From Paraburkholderia guartelaensis (GTDB lineage: Bacteria > Pseudomonadota > Gammaproteobacteria > Burkholderiales > Burkholderiaceae): DNA of 64,000 nucleotides. The position numbers and the translations under genes are program-made. The stretch lies in the NCBI RefSeq assembly GCF_004353905.1, contig NZ_SMOD01000006.1, positions 186,001 through 250,000 on the forward strand, read 5' to 3'. Shown here piece by piece: positions 45,781 through 56,291 of the stretch. The notes under the pieces were generated by a model, which was not told where the DNA came from, did not search any database, and was given only the letters and a program-made list of their open reading frames with translations. Every line of letters begins with the position of its first letter. Position 1 is the first letter of the stretch.

Positions 45781-47460
45781 TCACGCCGCCAACATTTCCT
45801 TCGCATGCCGTCTGGTCGTCGCGGTAATCTCCAGCCCGCCCAGCATGCGCGCGACTTCTTCCACCCGGCCGCCCTTGTCGAGCGGCGTAACGGCCGAGAC
45901 CGTGCCGCCGTTGCCGTCGCCGGACTTCGCCACCTGAAAGTGGTGATCGCCGCGTGCAGCGACCTGCGGCAAGTGCGTGACGCACAGCACCTGGCGCGCG
46001 CGCCCGAGCTGGTGCAGCAAACGCCCCACCACTTCGGCCACGCCCCCGCCAATGCCCGTATCGACTTCGTCGAAGATGAGGGTGGGCGTGGGGCTCGCCG
46101 CGCTCGCGATCACGGCGAGCGCGAGGCTGATGCGCGCGAGTTCGCCGCCCGAGGCGATCTTCGCGAGCGGGCGCAGCGGCACGCCGGCGTGGCCTGCGAC
46201 GCGGAATTCGATCTGCTCCAGACCATGCGCGCCGCCGATCGGCTCGCCAGTCGAGCTGTTGCCGAGCGCCACGAGCGCGACTTCGAAGCTGCCGCCCGCC
46301 ATCGACAGTTCCTGCATGCCTTGCGTGACCGCCGCGCCGAGCGCCTTCGCCGCCTTCGCGCGCGCCTTCGAGAGCTGGCGCGCCTGCGCGAGATACGCTT
46401 CCTGCGCCTTCTGCTCGGCGGCGCGCAGGCCGTCGAGATCGGCCGCGGCGTCGAGCGCCGCGAGCTGCTGGCGGCGCGACGCGTGTTCCTCGGGCAGCGT
46501 CTCAGCCGGCAGACGGAACTTGCGCGCCGTCGAATGCAGTGCGTCGAGGCGCCGTTCCACCTGCGCGAGATGTTGCGGATCGAGATCGAGACGTTGCGCG
46601 TAATGCGAGAGCGAGTAGGCCGCTTCCTGGATCTGGATCGCGGCCGGTTCGAGCGCAGCGAGCGCGTCGTTGAGTTCGGCGTCGACTTCGGCGAGAGAGC
46701 GCAGCTTCGAGACGATCGAGTTCAACTGCGAGAGCATCGCCTCGTCGGATTCCGATAGCGCCGCGAGCGCGCTTTGCACGCCTTCGATCAGATTGGCCGA
46801 GTTCGAAAGCCGCACGTGCTCCGCGTTCACTTCTTCCCATTCGCCCGGCTGCGGCGCGAGCTTGTCGAGTTCGGTCAATTGCCACGCGAGGCGCTCGCGC
46901 TCGAGCTGCAACTCGCGGTCGCGCGACATGGCGCTCTGCAGGGCGAGACGCGCGTCGCGTGCCTCGCGCCAGGCGCGCGTGACGGCGGCGGCGAGATCCG
47001 TGAGGCCTGCGTGCGTGTCGAACAGTTCGCGCTGCGCGTCGGGGCGCATGAGCAGTTGGTGAGCATGCTGGCCGTGGATGTCCACGAGCATTTCGCCCAG
47101 CTCGCGCAGCTGCGCGAGCGTGGCGGGCGTCCCGTTGATGAAGGCGCGTGAGCGCCCCCCGCTGTCCACCACGCGGCGCATCATGACCGTGTGCTCGCCG
47201 TCGCCGTTCGTGAGCGCCTGCTCGTCGAGCCAGAGCGCCGCATGCGCGGGCACATCGAACTCGGCGGTGATGTCGGCGCGTGCCTCGCCGGTGCGCACGA
47301 CGCTCGCGTCGGCGCGCGTGCCGAGCGTGAGGGCGAGGGCATCGATCAGGATCGATTTGCCCGCGCCCGTCTCGCCGGAAAACACGGTGAAGCCGCTATC
47401 AAATTCGAGGTCGAGCGCGGCGACGATCACGAAGTCGCGAATCGAGAGATGGCGAAGCAT
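45781..47460 (-). CDS. recN: DNA repair protein RecN
   Basis: A 559-residue SMC-like ATPase (E. coli RecN 553). Walker A is FSGETGAGKSILIDALALTL near the N-terminus. Two coiled-coil arms with a central Gln/Glu/Ala/Leu-rich region follow. The ABC signature KIASGGELARISLALAVIAS and Walker B TLIFDEVDTGIGGGVAE are near the C-terminus. It acts in recombinational repair of double-strand breaks. In many proteobacteria it lies next to nadK, as here (91 bases apart, same strand). No LexA box was recognised in the short gap to nadK. Confidence 0.97.
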   Translation of the reverse strand: MLRHLSIRDFVIVAALDLEFDSGFTVFSGETGAGKSILIDALALTLGTRADASVVRTGEARADITAEFDVPAHAALWLDEQALTNGDGEHTVMMRRVVDSGGRSRAFINGTPATLAQLRELGEMLVDIHGQHAHQLLMRPDAQRELFDTHAGLTDLAAAVTRAWREARDARLALQSAMSRDRELQLERERLAWQLTELDKLAPQPGEWEEVNAEHVRLSNSANLIEGVQSALAALSESDEAMLSQLNSIVSKLRSLAEVDAELNDALAALEPAAIQIQEAAYSLSHYAQRLDLDPQHLAQVERRLDALHSTARKFRLPAETLPEEHASRRQQLAALDAAADLDGLRAAEQKAQEAYLAQARQLSKARAKAAKALGAAVTQGMQELSMAGGSFEVALVALGNSSTGEPIGGAHGLEQIEFRVAGHAGVPLRPLAKIASGGELARISLALAVIASAASPTPTLIFDEVDTGIGGGVAEVVGRLLHQLGRARQVLCVTHLPQVAARGDHHFQVAKSGDGNGGTVSAVTPLDKGGRVEEVARMLGGLEITATTRRHAKEMLAA

Positions 47461-47551
47461 GGCGTCTGGTTCTGCTTTTTTGGGTTGGCATTGATTACCG
47501 AGGGACTGCTGGCTGCATGGCAGCGCGCGCGCTTCGCGCGAAGACGCGGGT

Positions 47552-48463
47552 TTAGTCCTCCGGATCGCCCTGCAGCGAGGGGTGCTCGTTCCAGTGCAGC
47601 TTCTTGCGCAGCGTGCGGTAATAGCTGTAGCCGACCGGGTGCAGGAAGGGCACGGTGTGGCGCGAGCGGCGCACCTCGATCACGTCGTTCAGTTCCAGCG
47701 CCGTGAACGACTGCATGTCGAAGTTCACGTTGACATCGCGGCCCGCCACGATCTGGATGCTCACCTTGCAGTCGTCGGGCAGCACGATCGGGCGGTTCGA
47801 GAGCGCGTGCGGCGCAATCGGCACGAGCACGATGCCTTGCAGCTGCGGATGCAGGATCGGCCCCTGCGACGAGAGCGCGTAGGCGGTCGAGCCCGTGGGC
47901 GTCGCGACGATCAAACCGTCGGAGCGCTGGTTGTACATGAAGCGGCCATCCACGTTCACGCGCAGTTCGGCCATGCCCGAAAAGCCGCTACGGTTCACGA
48001 CCACGTCGTTGAACGCGAGCGCGTGGTAGATCGGGTCGCCGTCGCGCGTGATGCGCGACTCCAGCAGCGAGCGTTCCTCGCGCTCGAACGAGCCCGCGAG
48101 CAGTTGCGGCACGACCTCCTGCATCTCGGAGAACGCGATGTCGGTGATGAAGCCGAGCCGCCCGTGGTTGATGCCGATGAGCGGCGTGCGGTAGGGCGCG
48201 AGCTGGCGGCCGATACCGAGCATCGTGCCGTCGCCGCCGAGCACGACGGCCACGTCCGCGCGCGCGCCGATTTCGGCAGGCTGCAGCGCGGGATAGCCTT
48301 GCGCGCCGATTTCCTCTGCGGTCTGCGCTTCGAACACGACCTCGAAGCCGCGCTTCGAAATGGTCTGAGCGAGCGCCGTCAGCGGCTCGGCGATGCCTGG
48401 CGTATTGCTGCGCCCAACGAGCGCAACAGTCTTGAACTGGCTCTGGATCTTCTGGATCTGCAT
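47552..48463 (-). CDS. nadK: NAD kinase
   Basis: A 303-residue NAD kinase (E. coli 292). The conserved GGDGT motif is in [35 protein letters not shown] and the second domain motif [20 protein letters not shown] follow. It phosphorylates NAD to NADP with ATP. It is divergent from hrcA, with 260 bases between, and upstream of recN on the minus strand; the hrcA-nadK-recN neighbourhood is common in betaproteobacteria. The ATG at 48461-48463 opens [18 protein letters not shown]. Confidence 0.97.
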   Translation of the reverse strand: MQIQKIQSQFKTVALVGRSNTPGIAEPLTALAQTISKRGFEVVFEAQTAEEIGAQGYPALQPAEIGARADVAVVLGGDGTMLGIGRQLAPYRTPLIGINHGRLGFITDIAFSEMQEVVPQLLAGSFEREERSLLESRITRDGDPIYHALAFNDVVVNRSGFSGMAELRVNVDGRFMYNQRSDGLIVATPTGSTAYALSSQGPILHPQLQGIVLVPIAPHALSNRPIVLPDDCKVSIQIVAGRDVNVNFDMQSFTALELNDVIEVRRSRHTVPFLHPVGYSYYRTLRKKLHWNEHPSLQGDPED

Positions 48464-48723
48464 GCCCGCATTACACCATAGTCAGGTCACGAAAAGAACC
48501 TGGCGCAAGCCGGGCGCGGCCCGCCAGGCCTTGCGCGCCGCACCCTCCAGCCCGAAGCCGGTGACACGGCGATGACAACGCGCGATGTGCCGGGCGATGT
48601 GCTGTGCAACATGCCGGACGACGGCGGCCGATACAGGCTCGCCCCGCGCTGCGGGCGTGGCCGCCGGGCCCGGCCTGGCGCCGCACTCGCGGCCAACACG
48701 CCATTAGGCTAAAATTTTGAGTC

Positions 48724-49743
48724 ATGCTAGATCCCCGCGCACAAACCCTCCTCAAGACGCTGATCGAGCGCTACATCGCCGAAGGTCAGCCGGTCGGCTC
48801 GCGCACGCTGTCGCGCTATTCCGGCCTGGAGCTGAGCCCGGCGACGATCCGCAACGTCATGTCGGACCTCGAGGAGCTGGGTCTCGTGTCCAGCCCGCAT
48901 ACCTCGGCCGGGCGCGTGCCCACGCCGCGCGGCTATCGCCTGTTCGTCGACACCATGCTCACCGTCGAGCCCAGCTCCGACGACGACGCGCTTACGCGGG
49001 CGGTAAAGACCACGCTGCGCCCCGGCGAGCCGCAGAAAGTGGTGGCGGCGGCGGCCAGCGTGCTCTCGAACCTCTCGCAGTTCGCGGGTGTGGTGCTGAC
49101 GCCCCGGCGCAGCCACGTGTTCAAACAGATCGAATTCATGCGCCTGTCCGACAAGCGCATCCTGCTCATCATCGTGACGCCAGAAGGCGACGTGCAGAAC
49201 CGCATCATGGCGACGCAGCGCGACTTCACGCCTTCCGAACTCATCGAAGCCTCGAATTACATCAACGCGCACTTCGCAGGCCTGTCGTTCGACGAGGTCC
49301 GCCGCCGCCTGCGCGAGGAAATCGACGCGCTGCGCGGCGACATGACGACGCTCATGCACGCGGCCGTGACCGCGAGCACCGAAGAGCCCGAAGGCGGCGA
49401 CACCTTGCTCATTTCCGGCGAGCGCAACCTGCTCGAAGTGGCCGACCTTTCCTCGGACATGGCGCGCCTGCGCAAGCTCTTCGACGTGTTCGACCAGAAA
49501 ACCAGCCTCCTGCAGCTGCTTGACGTCTCGAGTCACGCGCAGGGCGTCCAGATTTTCATTGGCGGCGAGTCGCAACTCGTGCCGATCGAGGAAATGAGCG
49601 TGGTGACGGCTCCCTACGAGGTGAACGGCAAGATCGTCGGTACGCTCGGCGTGATCGGACCGACGCGCATGGCGTACAACCGGGTGATCCCGATCGTCGA
49701 CATCACGGCGCGCCTGCTTTCGCTCACACTCAGCCAGAACTGA
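48724..49743 (+). CDS. hrcA: Heat-inducible transcription repressor HrcA
   Basis: A 339-residue repressor. The N-terminal winged helix is seen in [20 protein letters not shown] and [20 protein letters not shown] with [14 protein letters not shown] after it. The middle GAF-like domain and the end [16 protein letters not shown] complete the family pattern. HrcA binds CIRCE elements in front of groESL and sometimes dnaK operons and is kept active by GroEL. I find no CIRCE sequence in front of hrcA, grpE or dnaK, so its targets are probably outside this window. A TAAAAT at 48710-48715 may be the -10 box. Confidence 0.96.
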   Translation: MLDPRAQTLLKTLIERYIAEGQPVGSRTLSRYSGLELSPATIRNVMSDLEELGLVSSPHTSAGRVPTPRGYRLFVDTMLTVEPSSDDDALTRAVKTTLRPGEPQKVVAAAASVLSNLSQFAGVVLTPRRSHVFKQIEFMRLSDKRILLIIVTPEGDVQNRIMATQRDFTPSELIEASNYINAHFAGLSFDEVRRRLREEIDALRGDMTTLMHAAVTASTEEPEGGDTLLISGERNLLEVADLSSDMARLRKLFDVFDQKTSLLQLLDVSSHAQGVQIFIGGESQLVPIEEMSVVTAPYEVNGKIVGTLGVIGPTRMAYNRVIPIVDITARLLSLTLSQN

Positions 49744-49859
49744 GCGCCGCATCGGGCGCCGGGCACACCCGCCTTCCAGAAGATCATCCCTGAAAGGCAT
49801 GCCGCGCGCCATTGGCCGAATGGCCAACGCAGGATGCGCCGGTGCGGCCCGAGTCCGGT

Positions 49860-49887
49860 TTGGCCCGCCAGGGGCGCCCGCTATAAT
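49860..49887 (+). promoter_or_regulatory. Probable sigma-70 promoter of hemH
   Basis: TTGGCC (49860-49865) and a perfect TATAAT (49882-49887) are 16 bases apart, about 52 bases before the hemH start. The -10 box is consensus and the -35 box matches at its main positions. It probably drives hemH and the following hslR. Confidence 0.65.
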
Positions 49888-49939
49888 GCTTGTTTCGTGC
49901 AACCGTTGCTGCGCACTCGCGCGGCGTCACTGATCGCCT

Positions 49940-51007
49940 ATGCGTTTCGATCTGGAGCGGCCTTCGCAGTCCGCCGCGGCGCATCGCGTCGCCGTGCTGC
50001 TCATCAACCTGGGTACGCCGGACGCGCCCACGCCGCGCGCCGTGCGCCGCTATCTCGCGCAGTTTCTGTCCGATCCGCGCGTGGTCGAGATTCCGGCGCC
50101 GATCTGGCAGGTCATCCTGCGCGCGCTGATCCTGCCGTTTCGCGGCCGTTCGTCGGCCAAGAAGTACGCGGCGGTCTGGACGCCCGAGGGCTCGCCGCTG
50201 CGCGTGCACACGCAGAAGCAGACCGACGGCCTGCGCCATCTGTTGCAGATCAACGACTACACGGTCCTCGTCGACTACGCGATGCGGTACGGCACGCCCG
50301 ATATCCCGGCGATGCTGAACCAGCTCAAGCTGGCGGGCGCGGAACGCATCCTGCTCATGCCGATGTACCCGCAGTACTCGGCGTCGACCACGGCCACGGC
50401 GTTCGACGCGGCTTTCGTCGCGCTGCGCCGCATGCGCAACCAGCCGGAAATCCGCACGGTTCGCGGCTATCACGACCATCCGGCGTATATCGCGGCGCTC
50501 GCGGCCCAGGTGCACCAGTACTGGCACGCGCACGGCAAGCCCAATTTCGCGGCGGGCGACCGGCTCGTGCTGAGTTTTCACGGCGTGCCGAGCCGGACGC
50601 TCGATCTGGGCGACCCGTACCACGACCAGTGCCAGCAAACGGCCGCGCTGCTCATGCACGCGCTGGAGCTGACGCCGGTCGAATGCCGGGTGACGTTCCA
50701 GTCGCGCTTTGGGCGGGCGCAGTGGCTCCAGCCGTACACGGCGCCCACGCTGCGCGAACTGGGCGCGGGCGGCGTGCGCCGTGCAGACGTGTTCTGCCCC
50801 GGTTTTACGGCGGATTGCCTTGAAACCATCGAGGAAATCGGCATGGAAGTGCGCGACGAATTCCTGCACGGCGGCGGTAAGGAGTTTCACCGCATTGCGT
50901 GCCTGAATGCCTCGCCGGCGTGGATCGCGGCGCTGGGCGAGATTGTTGCGCAGCACCTGCAGGGCTGGCCCGTGCAGGCCGCGGCGCCGGCTGGCGCAGT
51001 CGCCTGA
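49940..51007 (+). CDS. hemH: Ferrochelatase
   Basis: A 355-residue ferrochelatase. Typical motifs are [20 protein letters not shown] at the N-terminus, [20 protein letters not shown], the metal/porphyrin histidine in [19 protein letters not shown] and the acidic residue in [18 protein letters not shown]. It inserts Fe(II) into protoporphyrin IX, the last step of haem synthesis. The order hrcA-hemH-hslR-grpE is usual in Burkholderia-type genomes. No iron-responsive site was recognised. Confidence 0.97.
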   Translation: MRFDLERPSQSAAAHRVAVLLINLGTPDAPTPRAVRRYLAQFLSDPRVVEIPAPIWQVILRALILPFRGRSSAKKYAAVWTPEGSPLRVHTQKQTDGLRHLLQINDYTVLVDYAMRYGTPDIPAMLNQLKLAGAERILLMPMYPQYSASTTATAFDAAFVALRRMRNQPEIRTVRGYHDHPAYIAALAAQVHQYWHAHGKPNFAAGDRLVLSFHGVPSRTLDLGDPYHDQCQQTAALLMHALELTPVECRVTFQSRFGRAQWLQPYTAPTLRELGAGGVRRADVFCPGFTADCLETIEEIGMEVRDEFLHGGGKEFHRIACLNASPAWIAALGEIVAQHLQGWPVQAAAPAGAVA

Positions 51008-51054
51008 TCCAGCGAATTGAGCGTGAACTGAGCGGCGCATCCGGAAAGCTTCTG

Positions 51055-51462
51055 ATGAACTACAAGATTTCGACTGAACCAGGCGCGCGCCTGCGCATCG
51101 ATAAATGGTTATGGGCGGCGCGCTTCTTCAAGACGCGCTCGCTCGCCTCCGATGCGGTGGGCAAGGGGCGCGTGCGCATTGGCGGCGAGGTCGTGAAGGC
51201 GTCGAAGGACGTGCGCGTGGGCGACCTCGTCGAAATCGAGATCGAACACGTGGTGTGGGAAGTGCAGGTGCTGGGGATTTGCGAGTTGCGCGGACCCGCC
51301 AGCATCGCGCAGACGCTCTATGCGGAAACCGAAGCCGGGCGCGAGCGGCGCGCGGCGGAGCAGGACCGGCGCCGGCTCTTTCGCGAACCGGCTGCCGTGT
51401 TGCAGGGCAGGCCGACCAAGCGCGACCGCCGCACTATCGACAAATTTTCGCGTGAGGGTTGA
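51055..51462 (+). CDS. hslR: Heat-shock protein 15 / S4-domain RNA-binding protein
   Basis: A 135-residue protein from the ATG at 51055, 47 bases after hemH, with GGAAAG upstream. The S4 RNA-binding domain is evident: RLRIDKWLWAARFFKTRSLA and GKGRVRIGGEVVKASKDVRV. The basic C-terminus (RRRLFREPAAVLQGRPTKRD) resembles Hsp15. In E. coli Hsp15 binds 50S subunits that carry a trapped nascent chain and helps recycle them. Its position beside the heat-shock genes fits this role. Confidence 0.92.
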   Translation: MNYKISTEPGARLRIDKWLWAARFFKTRSLASDAVGKGRVRIGGEVVKASKDVRVGDLVEIEIEHVVWEVQVLGICELRGPASIAQTLYAETEAGRERRAAEQDRRRLFREPAAVLQGRPTKRDRRTIDKFSREG

Positions 51463-51595
51463 AGAGCGCTTCCATCGTAGCGTGCACGCCCCCGTATTCC
51501 GTCGTGTTTTCGTTCACGGCGCCCGACATGCAGATGGTCGTAGTCCCGGCGATGAGTACCAGCGCGACCACCGATATGGCAAAGGTCAGTTTCAC
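51434..51595 (-). CDS. Small hypothetical membrane or secreted peptide (53 aa)
   Basis: A 53-residue reading frame starting at a GTG (51593-51595) with a well-placed GGGGAG ribosome site. The N-terminal half, KLTFAISVVALVLIAGTTTI, has the shape of a signal peptide or membrane anchor with one leading Lys. The rest is polar with two cysteines (Cys22 and Cys52). The 3' end overlaps the convergent hslR by 29 bases. I recognise no family. The good ribosome site and the hydrophobic start argue for a real gene, its small size and overlap against. Confidence 0.42.
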   Translation of the reverse strand: MKLTFAISVVALVLIAGTTTICMSGAVNENTTEYGGVHATMEALFNPHAKICR

Positions 51596-52012
51596 GGTAC
51601 TCCCCTTGGGATCGCAGCAAAACAGCCAGTTTCGAGGCCCGGATAGCGTTTTTATGTGCGGCGATGCCGCTAAAAAAGGTGCTGTCCGTGGGCCCATTCG
51701 GTGCGGTGCCGGCCTCAGGGTAAACGCGCCATGAGCAGCACCTGTTCCTGAGTGTAGGTCAGGGATGTCCCTTACTCAATTTCATTTTTGCGGCGCTGCA
51801 GTAATGGTTGTTACGGGCGATTTCGCGGCTTGATTTTCTGTATAAAAAAGCCGCAAGAGCCTCTTGAAACAAGCGATCCGGCACCCATGTGCAGTCGCAA
51901 TGTACGAAGCCTCTGTCGCGTTGGCGCAACGATGGTCGGCGCAGTAGAGCGGGTCGCGCAGTGGCGCCCGAAGCTTTGTTCCCTTTTTCACTATTCAACG
52001 ACGTTCAGCGAC
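51596..52012. other. Intergenic region between the small peptide gene and grpE
   Basis: About 415 bases with no credible gene. It contains the sigma-32-type promoter of grpE at 51863-51890. Just before that is an imperfect hairpin, GCGGCTT paired with AAGCCGC around an AT-rich loop (about 51828-51853). Short frames on both strands look spurious. Confidence 0.5.
51863..51890 (+). promoter_or_regulatory. Sigma-32 (RpoH) heat-shock promoter of grpE
   Basis: CTTGAAA at 51863-51869 is the perfect -35 consensus of sigma-32. After a 13-base spacer, ACCCATGT (51883-51890) matches the -10 consensus CCCCATNT at all but the first position. The promoter lies about 120 bases before the grpE start, and grpE probably heads the grpE-dnaK-dnaJ heat-shock group. 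Confidence 0.82.
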
Positions 52013-52600
52013 ATGGAAAACACGCAAGAGAACCCGACGAGCCAGAACCCCACGCCCGCGGACGAGGCGTCGCAGGCAGCCCAGCCCCAGGCGGCTGATG
52101 CAGCCGGGCAGGCAGCCCAAGGCGGCGTGGACCAGAACGCTGCGGCGCTTGCCGAGGCCGCACTGGCCGAAGCCCAGGCGAAGGTCGCCGAATTGCAGGA
52201 CGCCTTCGTCCGCGCCAAGGCCGAGACCGAGAACGTGCGCCGCCGCGCGCAGGAAGATGTCGCCAAGGCACACAAGTTCGCGATCGAAAACTTCGCCGAG
52301 CATCTGCTGCCGGTGATGGACAGCCTCGAAGCCGCACTCGCCCATAACTCGGACGACCTCGCCAAGGTCAACGAAGGCGTCGAGCTCACGCTCAAGCAGC
52401 TGACCGGCGCGCTCGAAAAGGGCAAGGTCCTCGCCATCAACCCCGTGGGCGAGAAGTTCGACCCGCACCGTCACCAGGCCATCTCGATGGTGCCGTCCGA
52501 GCAGGACGCGAACACGGTGGTCAGCGTGCTGCAAAAGGGCTATGTGATCGCCGACCGCGTGCTGCGTCCGGCGCTCGTGACTGTTTCGGCACCGAAGTAA
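52013..52600 (+). CDS. grpE: Nucleotide exchange factor GrpE
   Basis: A 195-residue GrpE from the ATG at 52013 ([12 protein letters not shown]); the frame is open further upstream, but that part contains the promoter. The N-terminal 50 residues are Ala/Gln-rich and disordered. A long coiled coil follows ([20 protein letters not shown]), then the beta domain with [20 protein letters not shown] and [17 protein letters not shown]. It drives ADP release from DnaK. A sigma-32-like promoter stands upstream, and dnaK follows after 250 bases. Confidence 0.97.
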   Translation: MENTQENPTSQNPTPADEASQAAQPQAADAAGQAAQGGVDQNAAALAEAALAEAQAKVAELQDAFVRAKAETENVRRRAQEDVAKAHKFAIENFAEHLLPVMDSLEAALAHNSDDLAKVNEGVELTLKQLTGALEKGKVLAINPVGEKFDPHRHQAISMVPSEQDANTVVSVLQKGYVIADRVLRPALVTVSAPK

Positions 52601-52694
52601 GAAAAACGTAAGCAGTGCGGCGGCCTGAAGGAACCAAAAGGAACCAAAAGGGCCCCGCGATTGAAAAAAATGATGGAACGCATAGCCCAAACCC

Positions 52695-52723
52695 CTTGAA
52701 ATCGCCGTAACGGCACTTATTTG
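52695..52723 (+). promoter_or_regulatory. Possible second sigma-32 promoter, upstream of dnaK
   Basis: A perfect -35 motif CTTGAAA (52695-52701) is followed after 14 bases by CTTATTTG, a poor match to the -10 consensus. It lies about 150 bases before the dnaK start in the 250-base gap after grpE. The gap also has a short direct repeat GGAACCAAAA (about 52630-52650). A separate heat-shock promoter for dnaK is possible but not firm. Confidence 0.35.
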
Positions 52724-52850
52724 GGCAGCAGTTCCGTATTGAAGTGGACGCCAGCCGCGCACAAGGGAAAACGCGGCTCGAGCATGTAGTTACCTGCGCA
52801 GCGCGAAAGCGGCGTCCGCACAGCGACCAAATTCTGGAGATTTGACAAAA

Positions 52851-54809
52851 ATGGGCAAAATCATTGGTATTGACCTCGGCACCACCAACTCGTGCGTGGC
52901 GCTGATGGAAGGCAATCAGGTCAAGGTGATCGAGAACTCGGAAGGCGCCCGTACGACGCCTTCGATCATCGCCTACATGGACGACAACGAAGTGCTGGTC
53001 GGTGCACCGGCCAAGCGCCAGTCGGTCACGAACCCGAAGAACACGCTGTACGCAGTCAAGCGCCTGATCGGCCGCCGCTTCGAAGAGAAGGAAGTGCAGA
53101 AGGACATCGGCCTGATGCCCTACAAGATCGTCAAGCACGACAACGGCGACGCATGGGTCGAAGCGCACGGCTCGAAGCTCGCGCCTTCGCAGGTTTCGGC
53201 TGAAGTGCTGCGCAAGATGAAGAAGACCGCTGAAGACTATCTCGGCGAGCCGGTCACCGAAGCCGTGATCACGGTTCCCGCGTACTTCAACGACAGCCAG
53301 CGTCAGGCCACCAAGGACGCAGGCCGCATCGCCGGTCTGGAAGTCAAGCGCATCATCAACGAGCCGACGGCAGCCGCACTCGCGTTCGGTCTGGACAAGG
53401 CCGAAAAGGGTGACCGCAAGATCGCCGTGTTCGACCTGGGCGGCGGCACGTTCGACATCTCGATCATCGAAATCGCTGATGTCGACGGCGAAATGCAGTT
53501 CGAAGTGCTCTCGACCAACGGCGACACGTTCCTCGGCGGCGAAGACTTCGACCAGCGCATCATCGATTACATCATCGGCGAGTTCAAGAAAGAGCAGGGC
53601 GTCGACCTCTCGAAGGACGTGCTCGCGCTCCAACGCCTGAAGGAAGCTGCGGAAAAGGCCAAGATCGAACTGTCGTCGGGCCAGCAGACCGACATCAACC
53701 TGCCGTACATCACGGCGGATGCGTCGGGTCCGAAGCACTTGAACCTGAAGTTCACGCGCGCCAAGCTGGAAGCGCTGGTCGAGGAACTGATCGAGCGCAC
53801 CATCGAGCCGTGCCGCGTCGCGATCAAGGACGCAGGCGTGAAGGTTGGCGACATCGACGACGTGATTCTCGTCGGCGGCCAGACGCGTATGCCGAAGGTG
53901 CAGGAGAAGGTGAAGGAGTTCTTCGGCAAGGACCCGCGCCGTGACGTGAACCCGGACGAAGCCGTGGCCGTTGGCGCCGCGATTCAAGGCCAGGTTCTGT
54001 CGGGCGACCGCAAGGACGTGCTGCTCCTCGACGTGACCCCGCTCTCGCTCGGTATCGAGACGCTCGGCGGCGTGATGACGAAGATGATCAACAAGAACAC
54101 CACGATCCCGACCAAGCACGCACAGGTCTACTCGACGGCGGACGACAGCCAGTCGGCCGTGACGATCAAGGTGTTCCAGGGCGAGCGCGAAATGGCAGCG
54201 GGCAACAAGCTGCTGGGCGAGTTCAACCTCGAAGGCATTCCGCCCGCACCGCGCGGCGTGCCGCAGATCGAAGTGACCTTCGACATCGACGCGAACGGCA
54301 TTCTGCACGTGGGCGCGAAGGACAAGGCCACCGGCAAGGAAAACAAGATCACCATCAAGGCGAACTCGGGTCTGTCGGAAGCCGAAATCGAGAAGATGGT
54401 GAAGGACGCCGAAGCGAACGCGGAAGAAGATCACCGTCTGCGTGAGCTGGCCGACGCGCGCAACCAGGGCGACGCACTGGTGCACAGCACGAAGAAGGCC
54501 GTGGCCGAGTACGGCGACAAGATCGAAGCCAGCGAAAAGGAAACGATCGAAGCCGCACTGAAGGACCTCGAAGAAACGCTGAAGAGCTCGTCGGCCGACA
54601 AGGCGACGATCGAGGCGAAGGTCGAGGCGCTGTCGGCAGCGTCGCAGAAGCTCGGCGAAAAGATGTACGCCGACATGCAGGCGCAGCAGGCAGGCGCGGC
54701 GGGTGCAGCCGGCGCGGGTGCCGCAGGTGCCGGTGCTGCCGAGCAAGGCGCGCAGAACAACGCCGACGACGTGGTCGACGCCGAGTTCAAGGAAGTCAAG
54801 AAGGACTAA
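52851..54809 (+). CDS. dnaK: Molecular chaperone DnaK (Hsp70)
   Basis: A 652-residue protein from the ATG at 52851 with GGAG about 12 bases upstream; an in-frame TTG at 52842 is not needed. The three Hsp70 signatures are present: [10 protein letters not shown] at the N-terminus, [15 protein letters not shown] and [20 protein letters not shown]. The substrate-binding domain ([20 protein letters not shown]) and a Gly/Ala-rich linker before the [14 protein letters not shown] tail are typical of bacterial DnaK. It folds and protects proteins with GrpE and DnaJ encoded on either side. Confidence 0.99.
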   Translation: MGKIIGIDLGTTNSCVALMEGNQVKVIENSEGARTTPSIIAYMDDNEVLVGAPAKRQSVTNPKNTLYAVKRLIGRRFEEKEVQKDIGLMPYKIVKHDNGDAWVEAHGSKLAPSQVSAEVLRKMKKTAEDYLGEPVTEAVITVPAYFNDSQRQATKDAGRIAGLEVKRIINEPTAAALAFGLDKAEKGDRKIAVFDLGGGTFDISIIEIADVDGEMQFEVLSTNGDTFLGGEDFDQRIIDYIIGEFKKEQGVDLSKDVLALQRLKEAAEKAKIELSSGQQTDINLPYITADASGPKHLNLKFTRAKLEALVEELIERTIEPCRVAIKDAGVKVGDIDDVILVGGQTRMPKVQEKVKEFFGKDPRRDVNPDEAVAVGAAIQGQVLSGDRKDVLLLDVTPLSLGIETLGGVMTKMINKNTTIPTKHAQVYSTADDSQSAVTIKVFQGEREMAAGNKLLGEFNLEGIPPAPRGVPQIEVTFDIDANGILHVGAKDKATGKENKITIKANSGLSEAEIEKMVKDAEANAEEDHRLRELADARNQGDALVHSTKKAVAEYGDKIEASEKETIEAALKDLEETLKSSSADKATIEAKVEALSAASQKLGEKMYADMQAQQAGAAGAAGAGAAGAGAAEQGAQNNADDVVDAEFKEVKKD

Positions 54810-54825
54810 GTCGGTTCGTGTGGGT

Positions 54826-54859
54826 CATGACCGTTCTGTCTGATCAGCGAACGGTCGTG
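54826..54859 (+). promoter_or_regulatory. Hairpin between dnaK and dnaJ
   Basis: Arms CATGACCGTTC (54826-54836) and GAACGGTCGTG (54849-54859) pair over 11 positions with one G-U pair and a 12-base loop, 16 bases after the dnaK stop. There is no T tract, so it is more likely an mRNA processing or stabilising element, or a partial terminator. It could lower dnaJ expression relative to dnaK. The rest of the 296-base gap to dnaJ shows no gene. Confidence 0.55.
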
Positions 54860-55105
54860 ATCCGATGAAAGCGGCTACGAAAGCGGCCGCATCGGTTACG
54901 ATGCGTGTCAGCATTGCAGCGCCTGGCGAGCCATCCGGCTCTCCGGGCACATTTGTTTTATGGAGGCCGTTCTCTTTCAGGGGCCGCCGCGGCGTGAGAA
55001 GCGCCCGTGCGGATGTTCAAAGGAACGGCAAACGGGTCACCAGATCCAGCATTCAAGAGGAGCCGGCGCGCGCCGTGAAGCGCGCGAGGCCGGCGTTGAA
55101 CCGAT

Positions 55106-56239
55106 ATGGCGAAACGGGATTACTACGAGGTTCTGGGCGTCGCGAAGAACGCGAGCGACGACGAAATCAAGAAGGCGTATCGCAAGCTCGCGATGAAGTA
55201 TCACCCCGACCGCAATCCGGACAACAAGGATGCGGAAGAGCATTTCAAGGAGGCCAAAGAGGCCTACGAAATGCTGTCGGACTCGCAAAAGCGCGCCGCT
55301 TACGACCAGTACGGCCACGCCGGCGTCGATCCGAACATGGGCGGCGCGGGCGCGCAGGGCTTCGGCGGTTTCGCGGACGCTTTCGGCGACATCTTCGGCG
55401 ATATCTTCGGCCAGGCCGCGGGCGGCCGCGGTGGCCAGCGCAGCGGCCCGCAGGTGTATCGCGGCGCGGACCTGCGCTACAGCATGGAAATCACGCTGGA
55501 GCAGGCAGCGCACGGCTACGAGACGCAAATCCGCGTACCGGGCTGGAGCGGCTGTGAAGTCTGCCACGGCTCGGGTGCGAAGCCCGGCACGAAGCCCGAA
55601 ACCTGCCCGACCTGCCATGGTTCGGGTTCGGTGCGCATGTCGCAAGGCTTCTTCAGTATCCAGCAGACCTGCCCGAAGTGCCACGGCACGGGCTCGTACA
55701 TTCCTGAACCCTGCACGAACTGCCACGGCGCAGGCAAGGTGAAGGAAACCAAGACGCTGGAAGTGAAGATTCCGGCGGGTATCGACGACGGCATGCGCAT
55801 CCGCTCGGCCGGCAACGGCGAGCCTGGCATCAACGGCGGGCCGTCGGGCGATCTGTACGTCGAGATCCACATCAAGCAGCACGCGGTGTTCGAGCGCGAC
55901 GGCGACGACCTGCACTGCCAGATGCCGATTCCGTTCACCACGGCGGCGCTCGGCGGCGAGATCGAAGTGCCGACGCTCGCGGGCCGCGCATCGTTCACGG
56001 TGCCCGAAGGCACGCAGTCGGGCAAGACGTTCCGCCTGCGCGGCAAGGGCATCAAGGGCCTGCGTTCGAGCATCGCCGGCGATCTGTATGTGCACGTCCA
56101 GGTGGAAACGCCGGTCAAGCTCACCGATCACCAGCGCGAGATGCTGCAGCAGTTCGAAAAGTCGCTCGTGGAAGGCGGTTCGCGCCACAGCCCGCAAAGC
56201 AAGAGCTGGTTCGACCGCGTGAAGAGCTTCTTCGACTGA
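55106..56239 (+). CDS. dnaJ: Chaperone protein DnaJ (Hsp40)
   Basis: A 377-residue type I DnaJ. The J domain has [20 protein letters not shown] and [11 protein letters not shown] with the HPD motif. A Gly/Phe-rich linker ([20 protein letters not shown]) follows. Four CxxCxGxG zinc-binding repeats are then seen ([32 protein letters not shown]) and the C-terminal substrate domain. It delivers substrates to DnaK and stimulates its ATPase. It follows dnaK by 296 bases and precedes the pabBC fusion by about 50 bases. Confidence 0.99.
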   Translation: MAKRDYYEVLGVAKNASDDEIKKAYRKLAMKYHPDRNPDNKDAEEHFKEAKEAYEMLSDSQKRAAYDQYGHAGVDPNMGGAGAQGFGGFADAFGDIFGDIFGQAAGGRGGQRSGPQVYRGADLRYSMEITLEQAAHGYETQIRVPGWSGCEVCHGSGAKPGTKPETCPTCHGSGSVRMSQGFFSIQQTCPKCHGTGSYIPEPCTNCHGAGKVKETKTLEVKIPAGIDDGMRIRSAGNGEPGINGGPSGDLYVEIHIKQHAVFERDGDDLHCQMPIPFTTAALGGEIEVPTLAGRASFTVPEGTQSGKTFRLRGKGIKGLRSSIAGDLYVHVQVETPVKLTDHQREMLQQFEKSLVEGGSRHSPQSKSWFDRVKSFFD

Positions 56240-56291
56240 TGCGCTTTTCCGGCGTCACCATGCAGCAGGTAAGTAGCAGGTAGTGATCGCA

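Noticed and set aside
51759..51998. A 79-codon minus-strand frame upstream of grpE
   Set aside because: It covers the grpE heat-shock promoter in antisense, lacks a ribosome site and resembles nothing known.
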